The position numbers and the translations under genes are program-made. DNA of 35,495 nt from assembly GCF_016651255.1 (NCBI RefSeq), contig NZ_JAEKEG010000034.1, forward strand, positions 1 through 35,495, written 5' to 3'. The notes under the pieces were generated by a model, which saw nothing but the letters and a program-made list of their open reading frames with translations, was not told the origin of the DNA and searched no databases. The stretch's first letter is position 1. Each line of letters opens with the position of its first letter. The stretch comes from Pseudomonas sp. TH10 (lineage in GTDB: Bacteria > Pseudomonadota > Gammaproteobacteria > Pseudomonadales > Pseudomonadaceae). Positions 29,046 through 35,495 of the stretch are shown piece by piece.

Positions 29046-29953
29046 GCAGTTTGCTGGTGTTTCCGGGGCAGGGCGCCCAGCAGCCGGGGATGCTCCAGCG
29101 GCTGCCCCGCGAGACTGTGCTCGAAGCGAGTGCAGTGCTCGGCGAAGATGTCCTGCTGCTGGATTCAGTGCAGGCCCTGGAGTCGACGCGGGCGGTGCAA
29201 CTGTGCTTGCTGATCGCTGCAGTTGCCGCCTCGCGCCAGTTGGCGACAGCGCCCGATTACGTGGCCGGCTTGTCCATTGGCGCCTATCCCGCTGCAGTTG
29301 TGGCCGGTGCCTTGAGCTTTGCCGATGCACTGCATCTGGTCAGCCTGCGCGGTGAACTGATGCAACAGGCCTACCCGGCCGGTTACGGCATGACCGCCAT
29401 CATCGGGCTCGATCTGGCGCGGGTAGAAACCCTGTTAGCCCAGGTTCACGGAGCCGACTCGCCGGTGTATCTGGCCAATATCAACGCCGACAATCAGGTG
29501 GTGATTGCCGGCAGTGACGAGGCCATGCAAGCGGTGGCGGAACTGGCGAAGGCTCACGGGGCGGGCCTGGTCAAGCGTCTGGCAGTCAGCGTTCCTTCCC
29601 ATTGCCCGCTGCTCGACAGGCCTGCGGCAACCCTGGCTGAAGCCTTTGCCAAGGTGCAATTGAACGCCCCGAAAACCAGCTATCTCAGTGGCAGTCGCGC
29701 ACGGCCAATCATCAACACCGAAGCCTTGCGCGACGACCTCGCCTTGAACATGTGCCGCGTGGTGGACTGGCGCGGCACCGTGCAAAGTGCCTACGAGCGC
29801 GGCGTACGGCTACAGATCGAATTGCCGCCCGGTGCCGTACTGACCGGGCTGGCGCGCCGGGTGTTCGACTCGGGCACGGTCACTGCCTTCGACAGTGCTC
29901 GCCTCGACACCTTGCAGGCGCTGTTGCGTGAGGAGGGAAACCGCCAACCCTAG
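29042..29953 (+). CDS. mdcH: malonate decarboxylase malonyl-CoA:ACP transacylase (epsilon subunit)
   Basis: A 303-residue FabD-like acyltransferase that loads malonyl from malonyl-CoA onto the MdcC ACP to start the catalytic cycle. The N-terminal FPGQGAQQPGML motif and the nucleophile motif GLSIGAYPA (the family variant of G-H-S-x-G) are present, and the distal SVPSHCPLL supplies the catalytic His region. The start is GTG at 29042, overlapping the mdcG stop by 4 bp. It is the last of the seven enzyme genes; 64 bp separate it from madL. Confidence 0.95.
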   Translation: MSSLLVFPGQGAQQPGMLQRLPRETVLEASAVLGEDVLLLDSVQALESTRAVQLCLLIAAVAASRQLATAPDYVAGLSIGAYPAAVVAGALSFADALHLVSLRGELMQQAYPAGYGMTAIIGLDLARVETLLAQVHGADSPVYLANINADNQVVIAGSDEAMQAVAELAKAHGAGLVKRLAVSVPSHCPLLDRPAATLAEAFAKVQLNAPKTSYLSGSRARPIINTEALRDDLALNMCRVVDWRGTVQSAYERGVRLQIELPPGAVLTGLARRVFDSGTVTAFDSARLDTLQALLREEGNRQP

Positions 29954-30017
29954 ACCACGCTCAGGCCTTCGAACAACAAAAACAACATTCGACGATGCAC
30001 ATTGAGGAACTACAACA

Positions 30018-30434
30018 ATGATTATTTACGGTGTGGCGTTGCTGGCGATCTGTACGCTGGCAGGGGTGATCATGGGTGACATGCTCGGCGTATTGCTGGG
30101 AGTGAAGTCCAACGTGGGTGGTGTGGGGATCGCGATGATCCTGTTGATCTGCGCACGTTTGTGGATGCAGAAGCGCGGCGGCATGACCAAGGATTGCGAG
30201 ATGGGCGTCGGCTTCTGGGGCGCGATGTACATTCCGGTGGTGGTGGCAATGGCAGCCCAACAGAACGTCGTCGCGGCGCTGCACGGTGGCCCGGTGGCGG
30301 TGCTGGCGGCGATCGGTTCGGTGTTGATCTGCGGCGCAACCATTGCCTTGATCAGCCGGACTCATAAAGGTGAGCCCTTGCCCGACGAGCCTGAGGCCCT
30401 GAGCCCGGTCGGCACGCCAGTAGGAGGCCGCTGA
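30018..30434 (+). CDS. madL: malonate transporter subunit MadL
   Basis: A small membrane protein of 138 residues with about four TM helices (starting MIIYGVALLAICTLAGVIMGDMLG). MadL acts with MadM as a two-component carrier that imports malonate, probably with Na+ or H+. The segment GVKSNVGGVGIAMILLICARLWM is typical of the family. The ATG has GAGGA 13 bp upstream. It is followed directly by madM (1 bp gap). In Pseudomonas the pair is also called mdcL/mdcM. Confidence 0.95.
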   Translation: MIIYGVALLAICTLAGVIMGDMLGVLLGVKSNVGGVGIAMILLICARLWMQKRGGMTKDCEMGVGFWGAMYIPVVVAMAAQQNVVAALHGGPVAVLAAIGSVLICGATIALISRTHKGEPLPDEPEALSPVGTPVGGR

Positions 30435-30435
30435 T

Positions 30436-31200
30436 ATGTGGGACCTCATCGAGAAAGGCCTTGAGCATAACGGACTGATCACCGCCTTTGCGTTTGTTGG
30501 CGTGATCATGTGGGTGTCGGTGGTGTTGTCCAGGCGCCTGACGTTTGGGCGGATCCATGGTTCGGCGATTGCCATCGTCATCGGGCTGGTACTGGCGTGG
30601 GTCGGAGGCACCCTCACAGGCGGGCAGAAAGGCCTGGCGGATCTGACGTTGTTCTCAGGTATCGGCCTGATGGGCGGGGCGATGTTGCGTGACTTTGCGA
30701 TTGTGGCCACGGCGTTTGAAGTGCAGGCGACCGAGGCGAAGAAGGCCGGGCTGATCGGGGTGATTGCGTTGTTGCTGGGCACGATTCTGCCGTTCATTGT
30801 CGGCGCGTGCATGGCCTGGGCATTTGGTTATCGCGATGCGGTGAGCATGACCACTATTGGCGCGGGCGCGGTGACTTACATCGTCGGGCCGGTCACCGGC
30901 GCGGCCATTGGGGCAAGCTCGGATGTGGTGGCGCTGTCGATTGCCACCGGCCTGATCAAGGCGATCCTGGTGATGGTCGGCACCCCCATGGCAGCGCGCT
31001 GGATGGGCCTGGATAATCCGCGCTCAGCCATGGTCTTCGGCGGGTTGGCCGGCACAGTCAGCGGTGTGACGGCTGGATTGGCTGCGACTGATCGGCGGCT
31101 GGTGCCTTATGGGGCGCTGACGGCGACTTTCCACACCGGGCTTGGGTGCCTGCTTGGGCCTTCGTTGCTGTACTTCATCGTTCGGGGGATTGTCGGTTAA
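30436..31200 (+). CDS. madM: malonate transporter subunit MadM
   Basis: A 254-residue inner-membrane protein with roughly nine hydrophobic segments, the larger subunit of the MadLM malonate carrier. Family-like regions are MWDLIEKGLEHNGLITAFAFVG at the start, GLMGGAMLRDFAIVATAFE and GAGAVTYIVGPVTGAAIGASSDVVALSIATGLIKAI. It follows madL by 1 bp and ends the operon. A REP-like doublet lies immediately downstream, between it and the convergent mdcR. Confidence 0.95.
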   Translation: MWDLIEKGLEHNGLITAFAFVGVIMWVSVVLSRRLTFGRIHGSAIAIVIGLVLAWVGGTLTGGQKGLADLTLFSGIGLMGGAMLRDFAIVATAFEVQATEAKKAGLIGVIALLLGTILPFIVGACMAWAFGYRDAVSMTTIGAGAVTYIVGPVTGAAIGASSDVVALSIATGLIKAILVMVGTPMAARWMGLDNPRSAMVFGGLAGTVSGVTAGLAATDRRLVPYGALTATFHTGLGCLLGPSLLYFIVRGIVG

Positions 31201-31212
31201 CCCGCTCTGACG

Positions 31213-31285
31213 CCATCGCGGGCAAGCCTTGCTCCCACAGAAGTAAAGTGCAACTCATGTGGTAGCAAAGCTTGCTCGCGATTGA
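31213..31285. repeat. REP-type repeat doublet between madM and mdcR
   Basis: CATCGCGGGCAAGCCTTGCT at 31214-31233 (element to 31240) and an inverted copy at 31259-31285 (reverse complement AATCGCGAGCAAGCTTTGCT) match at about 22 of 26 positions. The sequence resembles the REP elements common in fluorescent pseudomonads, and the inverted pairing forms a REPIN-like hairpin. It sits between two convergent genes, the usual place for such elements, and may act as a transcript end barrier for both. Confidence 0.75.
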
Positions 31286-31297
31286 TTCACCCCGGTG

Positions 31298-32212
31298 TCA
31301 AGCCTGCCGATTGGCATACATCCGACACTCTGCCAGCAACGCCAGCAAATTCGGGTCGCGTTCCTTGGCCTTCAGGAACACCACCCCGATGTGCTGCTGC
31401 AACCGATACCGCGCCTGCAACGGAATCAACTTCACCCGATTCTCATACACCGCTGCAATCCTTCCCGGCAGCAACGCATAGCCCACCCCGGAACTGACCA
31501 TGCTCAGCAGGGTGAAAATGTCATTCACCTGCATCGCCACTTTCGGTTCGAACCCCGCCTGCTTGAACACCCGCACACCATCCTGATGGGTGGCAAAGCC
31601 TTGGGTCAGGGTGATGAACGTTTCATCACGCACTTCCGCCAAATCCACTTCACTGCGCTGGGCGAACTTTGAATCTGCCGGTGTGGCGAGAAAGATGTCA
31701 TCGGAAAACAGCGCAATCTGCTCGCAATCCGGGTCGTTGATGCTGTCGTCCAGCGACACGAGGATTGCGTCGACTTCCATGTTTTTCAGCTTGTAGAGCA
31801 GGTCGATGTTCGAGCCGAGGATCAGGTCGATATTGAGTTCACTGCGGCGAATTTTCAGGCCCATGATCAGTTGCGGCACGGTTTTCACAGTTAGCGAATA
31901 CAGAGATCCGAGTTTGAAACGTTCAGCGGAGAACCCGGCGGCTTCGCGGGTCAGGCGCACGCTTTCGACCACGTCATTGATCAGTTTCTGCGCGCGTTCT
32001 TCAAGTACGTAAGCGCTTTCCAGCGGCGTCAGGTTGCGACCTTCGTGTTTGAACAGCGGGCAGCGCAGGGCGCTTTCCAGCGAGTGAATGGCGCGGTGCA
32101 CGCTGACGTTGCTGGTCTGCAACTCGGCAGCGGCGCGGGCGAGGTTGCCCGTGCGCATGAAAGCCAGGAACACCTCGAGTTTTTTCAGGGTTAGCTCTTC
32201 ATCGATCAGCAT
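31298..32212 (-). CDS. mdcR: LysR-family regulator of malonate utilisation, MdcR
   Basis: A 304-residue LysR-type regulator. The N-terminal winged HTH (about residues 8-65, LKKLEVFLAFMRTGNLARAAAELQTSNVSVHRAIHSLESAL) and a C-terminal effector domain are complete. It is placed convergent to madM at the end of the mdc operon, the position typical for MdcR in Pseudomonas, where it activates mdc in response to malonate. The start ATG at 32212 is chosen over an upstream in-frame codon because the HTH then begins about eight residues in, as usual for the family. Its target is likely the inverted repeat upstream of mdcA (inference). Confidence 0.92.
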   Translation of the reverse strand: MLIDEELTLKKLEVFLAFMRTGNLARAAAELQTSNVSVHRAIHSLESALRCPLFKHEGRNLTPLESAYVLEERAQKLINDVVESVRLTREAAGFSAERFKLGSLYSLTVKTVPQLIMGLKIRRSELNIDLILGSNIDLLYKLKNMEVDAILVSLDDSINDPDCEQIALFSDDIFLATPADSKFAQRSEVDLAEVRDETFITLTQGFATHQDGVRVFKQAGFEPKVAMQVNDIFTLLSMVSSGVGYALLPGRIAAVYENRVKLIPLQARYRLQQHIGVVFLKAKERDPNLLALLAECRMYANRQA

Positions 32213-32284
32213 GGGGGAGACTCTTGTTGGAAGAGCTCGATTGTGCCGAATTTTCGGCAGGCCTGGATCAATAAATCCGGGCCT

Positions 32285-32310
32285 CATCGCGGGCAGGCCT
32301 TGTTCCCCAG
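32285..32310. repeat. single REP-like element upstream of mdcR
   Basis: CATCGCGGGCAGGCCTTG (32285-32302) followed by TTCCCCAG resembles the REP copies at 31213-31285 (same CATCGCGGGCA core). It lies between mdcR and the end of the DUF1206 gene. No second inverted copy was seen, so it is a singlet or a decayed REPIN. Confidence 0.6.
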
Positions 32311-32332
32311 GCTTAGTATCGAATGGCCAACC

Positions 32333-33149
32333 CTATCTGCCGGCCACTCCAGGCACGTCCATGTTGATCTTGCGCCATGCAGCTTCGGCAAAGCTGTAGA
32401 CCGAGAACGCGATCAACCCCAGGGCCATCACCATCAACAGCACAGCGCCGGCCGGTAAGTTCTGCAAGGCATCGAGGGCGTCCTTCATGCCCGGTGGGTC
32501 CATGGCCTTGTAGTTGGAACCGCTGATCGCCAACAAAACAGCCATTTCGAGGAACACCACACCCCGGGCGATCAAACCGAAGCGCGAGACGGGGCGGACG
32601 TAACGCATGACGTCTTCATCGGCTTCGAAGTACTTCTCGAACGTGGCCTTCCAGCCCTTGATCAGGTGAGCGATGCCCACGCCGAAAGGAATGAGGGCGA
32701 TCAGGTAGATCAGCAGGTTCGAATGTTCCCAGGACAGCATTTGCGCCAACAGGTCCTTGGTTTGCGAACCGCCATCACCGCCCGAACTCTTGAGGCCACT
32801 GACCAGCAGGCCCAGGGCAAAGAAGGCCAACGCCCCGTTGACCAGGCCTCCTGCCAGCAAGCCGGCCCGAATCACCAGCCCCTTGAAGTTGCTGCCGTGA
32901 TGATCAACGTCGCGCACGGCTTGCAGCACCCGCCAGGCTGCAAAGGCAAAGCAGTCCGGCCACCACCAGGCCGACCAGTACATAACCGAATGGCTGACTC
33001 AGCAATGCCTCGAGGCTGCGGTGACTGTCCTTGGGTTTTGTCGAGTCCTGGGCGGCGAGCAGGGCGAAGATGCCAATGATCAAATAGATGACGCCTCGAG
33101 CGGCGTAACCGCCCCGTGCAAGGACGACGAGGCTCTGGTGAGCGGACAT
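32333..33149 (-). CDS. DUF1206 family membrane protein (frameshifted)
   Basis: About 271 residues after removal of one extra base at 32945-32946. It has three repeats of a paired-TM unit, the hallmark of DUF1206: GGYAARGVIYLIIGIFALLAA, RAGLLAGGLVNGALAFFALGLL and SRFGLIARGVVFLEMAVLLAI each begin with an aromatic/Gly-Arg-x-G type segment followed by a second helix. The N-terminal part (from the ATG at 33149) and the C-terminal part are in different frames. Function is unknown; it is predicted to be a six-TM inner-membrane protein. It follows the kinase-like gene by 89 bp in the same direction. Confidence 0.82.
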
Positions 33150-33238
33150 GGGTGTGATTCCAAAGGAGTGATACAAGAGCAGACCCGTGGAGCGGGAAGG
33201 GGTTCGATCCAGCCCGCTGAAGCTGCCAGGCGGCAGCC

Positions 33239-33784
33239 CTATCGGGTTGTAACGCGGCAGGTACCTGGGGCAGCGTCCAAGGTATGAAGGAATGCTTCAA
33301 TTTGCCCGGCACCACGCAAGTGCACGACTGGAATCTGCGGTGCTATGGCCAGGCGTACCGCCTCGATGCCGGGGCGATAGCCACGATCGAAATTCCACAC
33401 GAACTTGAGGAAGGTCAGAAACTCCCGGTCGAGCTTTTCTGAACAGCCGGCGGGGATGTCGGCACGAGGACGGTTCATGACACTGCGCCGAATCACCCGG
33501 TTGAAACAGGTGAGGCGCGGCGTGTCGAGCCAGATGATCAGATCCGCCCGAGGCAAGCGCAGGTCAAAGGTACGCCGCGCATAGTTGCCTTCGCACACCC
33601 AGGCATCCGTGGCGATCGCCTCCCGTACCCGTTCGCGAAACTGACCGGCATCTGGCTCGACCCAGCCGGGTTCCCAGAACAGCTTGTCCAGGTGCACAAC
33701 GGGCAAGCTCAACTGTTGGCCTAAAGCGCGGGCCAGAGTGGATTTGCCGCTACCGGCATTGCCCAGAATCACAATCCTTTGCAT
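33239..33784 (-). CDS. P-loop adenylate-kinase-like protein (topology modulation/FlaR-type)
   Basis: A 181-residue P-loop NTPase. The Walker A motif GNAGSGKS is at residues 8-15 and is followed by the family pattern LPVVHLDKLFWEPGWVEP and WVCEGNYARRTFDLRLPRADLIIWLDTPR. Proteins like this are annotated as 'DNA topology modulation protein' or adenylate kinase-like; the biological substrate is not established. The ATG at 33784 is used because AGGAAAA lies upstream; the open frame extends 17 codons further without RBS. Its upstream end abuts the MFS gene stop within 51 bp on the same strand. Confidence 0.85.
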   Translation of the reverse strand: MQRIVILGNAGSGKSTLARALGQQLSLPVVHLDKLFWEPGWVEPDAGQFRERVREAIATDAWVCEGNYARRTFDLRLPRADLIIWLDTPRLTCFNRVIRRSVMNRPRADIPAGCSEKLDREFLTFLKFVWNFDRGYRPGIEAVRLAIAPQIPVVHLRGAGQIEAFLHTLDAAPGTCRVTTR

Positions 33785-33835
33785 GGGGGTTTTCCTGTCG
33801 AGAAAAAAGCCGGTGATTGTGCAGGTTTTGGGCAT

Positions 33836-35041
33836 TTAATTCTCAACTTCGGTCGTAACCCCTGCTGAAATGGATACCCCCAGCAAGTAGAGCATTCCAC
33901 CGGCTATCACGAACATCGCGAGCATGTAGAAAATGTAGTGCGCAGGTTGCATTGCCAGAACCATTCCGCAAAGTACCGGCCCGAGTGCTGCGCCGACGTT
34001 GCTCAGGTTCTGAGCTGCGTAGTACATGCCCCGCAGGTGACTCGGTGCGATGTTGTCGATGAACATGTACTCCGCCGGGAATACGATGATTTCACCGACG
34101 GTGAAAATGGCCATGGAAAGGACCCATAGCAGCAAAGTGGTCGACAGTGCAAAACCTGCCAGCCCCAGGATGAACATGCCCAGGCCCCCTGCCAGCCACA
34201 GGTTCAGGTGTCGGTGGCTGATCCGTTTGCCGATGCTGTATTGCAAGCTGATCACCATCAAGGCGTTGGTCGCCACTACCGTACTGATAATCCTGTACGT
34301 CTCTTGGGGCGTGGTGGTGACCACCAGGTATTGCGAGAGATACGCGGTGAATTGGCCGAAAACCACGGCACTGAGCAACCCGCCGAAGGTGAAGCACACC
34401 AGCCGGTAGTCACGCAGCAACAACTTGCCGACTGCCAGGAATGGCGTCGGCTGCAGGCTCGTCCCGGCCTTCGCCAGGCGCCGGTCACCCCACACGAAGT
34501 AGACCAGAGAAAAACCGACGCCCAGTCCCGCCGACAGCAAAAAGGGCAGGCTGATGTCCAGGGCCGCCACCCCGACTCCCAGAAATGGCCCGACGGCGTA
34601 GCCGATATTGGTCAGTGTGTACTTGATGGAAAACGCTTCGCTGCGGCGGTCCATGGGGAGCAGGCTGCCAAATCCGGATTTCACTGCGATGTCGATAACG
34701 GCATACGCCAGGTTGATCAGCACCAGGCATAGGTAGAACAGCCAGAGGACGGGTGCCAGATACGCACCGAGAAATCCGCCGCTGAACACACCGCAGCATA
34801 TGAGGATGAGCTGGTAACTGGACATCCTGTCCACCAGGAAGCCGCCATACAGGCTCAGCAGCGAGCCGATGATCAGCGTGCTGCCGATCGCCAGGCCGAT
34901 ATCGGCGACGCTCAAGCTAAAGTGGCCCGACAAGTAAATGACCAGATAGGGCAGGGTAATGGCGCGGGCAAGGGTCAACACCAGTGACGCGCCCAGCAGC
35001 AGGTTAATGGAGGAGGGATAGCGTTTAAGCGTGGCCAGCAT
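33836..35041 (-). CDS. MFS transporter (MdtH-like topology)
   Basis: Intact 401-residue, 12-TM major facilitator. The loop 2-3 region GGFLVDRMSSYQLILI is a relaxed form of the MFS motif A. The central loop GDRRLAKAGTSLQPTP separates two six-helix halves. Overall it resembles drug:H+ antiporter-1 type proteins such as MdtH, but specificity is unknown. No good RBS is visible before the ATG at 35041. It is divergent from a LysR-type gene across 110 bp that contains an inverted repeat, so that regulator probably controls it. Confidence 0.85.
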   Translation of the reverse strand: MLATLKRYPSSINLLLGASLVLTLARAITLPYLVIYLSGHFSLSVADIGLAIGSTLIIGSLLSLYGGFLVDRMSSYQLILICCGVFSGGFLGAYLAPVLWLFYLCLVLINLAYAVIDIAVKSGFGSLLPMDRRSEAFSIKYTLTNIGYAVGPFLGVGVAALDISLPFLLSAGLGVGFSLVYFVWGDRRLAKAGTSLQPTPFLAVGKLLLRDYRLVCFTFGGLLSAVVFGQFTAYLSQYLVVTTTPQETYRIISTVVATNALMVISLQYSIGKRISHRHLNLWLAGGLGMFILGLAGFALSTTLLLWVLSMAIFTVGEIIVFPAEYMFIDNIAPSHLRGMYYAAQNLSNVGAALGPVLCGMVLAMQPAHYIFYMLAMFVIAGGMLYLLGVSISAGVTTEVEN

Positions 35042-35120
35042 TCGAGAATCATCATCAATGTGTTGATTTCCAGTTTACTGTTGCCCTGGGTTCTGATTTA
35101 GGATGCTTTTTATCGAAGCA

Positions 35121-35137
35121 CATGAACTGAATTCATG
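35121..35137. promoter_or_regulatory. inverted repeat with T-N11-A pattern in the divergent MFS/LysR promoter region
   Basis: CATGAA (35121-35126) and TTCATG (35132-35137) are perfect inverted arms around CTGAA. T35123 and A35135 form the T-N11-A spacing of LysR-type boxes. It lies 14 bp before the LysR start codon and about 80 bp from the MFS start, as expected for an autoregulatory and activating site (inference). Confidence 0.5.
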
Positions 35138-35151
35138 AATACAAGGTGCAT

Positions 35152-35495
35152 ATGTTTTCCTCCGAACGCTTGAAAGGTATCGATGTATTTGTGTGCGTCG
35201 CACAGTTCGGCAGTTTCACGGCGGCTGCGGAGAAAATGAACCTGACGGCCTCGGCCATCAGCAAAGGCATCGCCCGGCTGGAAAAACGCCTGGGGGTGCA
35301 ACTGTTCCACCGTACAACGAGGCGGCTGTCGCTGACCGACGCAGGCGTCGCATTCCTGCGTACGTGCAAGGGCGTGCTTGCCGATCTCGAAGAGGCTGAG
35401 CTGTCACTCCAGAGCGAAAACACCGAGCCTCGCGGCCGTGTGCGCCTTGACCTGCCGGGTGCATTTGGGCGCACCCGGGTGCTGCCGATCCTCTT
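35152..35495 (+). CDS. LysR-family transcriptional regulator, 3' truncated by the window
   Basis: The first 114 residues are present. The winged HTH (about residues 5-63) reads LKGIDVFVCVAQFGSFTAAAEKMNLTASAISKGIARLEKRLGVQLFHRTTRRLSLTDAG, with the classic LysR features. A linker helix follows and the effector domain starts at about residue 93 (GRVRLDLPGAFGRTRVLP). The ATG has AAGG 7 nt upstream. Divergent from the MFS transporter gene, which it probably regulates. The missing part should be about 180-190 residues. Confidence 0.93.
   Translation, partial: MFSSERLKGIDVFVCVAQFGSFTAAAEKMNLTASAISKGIARLEKRLGVQLFHRTTRRLSLTDAGVAFLRTCKGVLADLEEAELSLQSENTEPRGRVRLDLPGAFGRTRVLPIL

Overview
The window looks like a chromosomal segment of a Pseudomonas of the fluorescens lineage. 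The grounds are high GC, GTG/TTG starts, short overlapping operons, a complete Pseudomonas-type malonate decarboxylase operon and REP-type intergenic repeats of the kind common in that group. No rRNA, tRNA, CRISPR, integrase or insertion sequence was recognised.

Region 1 (1-14,876, plus strand) is an accessory catabolic cluster. In order it carries the tail of a VOC-fold dioxygenase-like protein, a Rieske ferredoxin, an FAD aromatic-type monooxygenase, an envelope set (DUF1302 barrel-like protein, DUF1329 protein, YCF48-like beta-propeller, RND/MMPL exporter-like protein), an MFS transporter, a cupin, an FAH-family hydrolase, a DenD-like SDR dehydrogenase/epimerase, a metal-dependent cyclase/hydrolase and an exported sulfatase. 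My reading is uptake or handling of a hydrophobic, possibly sulfated, aromatic or alicyclic compound: sulfate ester cleavage outside the cytoplasm, passage through the envelope, hydroxylation, ring opening and hydrolysis. The substrate is unknown. The sulfatase has an odd active-site motif (Cys-Ser-Ile-Thr-Arg instead of Cys-x-Pro-x-Arg).

Region 2 (15,062-22,327) holds two large c-di-GMP proteins, GAF-GAF-GGDEF-EAL on plus and CHASE-PAS-PAS-GGDEF-EAL on minus, flanking a minus-strand MHS-family metabolite/proton symporter. Region 3 (22,529-23,783) carries trmK and tspO.

Region 4 (23,902-32,212) is the malonate decarboxylase locus mdcABCDEGH, then transporter genes madL-madM, with the LysR regulator mdcR convergent at the end. 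A large inverted repeat just upstream of mdcA is a candidate MdcR operator. mdcG contains an in-frame 21-bp tandem repeat. REP-like elements lie on both sides of mdcR.

Region 5 (32,333-35,495) has a DUF1206 membrane protein, a small P-loop kinase-like protein, an MFS transporter and the 5' part of a divergent LysR regulator, with an inverted repeat in the shared promoter region.

A major caveat: twelve genes can be read at full length only if 14 single-base indels are corrected. About nine are deletions, mostly within or beside short homopolymers, and five are extra bases. They are spread over unrelated loci including the housekeeping-like mdc operon, so sequencing or assembly error is more likely than gene decay. 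These genes are given as one CDS each, with the break position stated.
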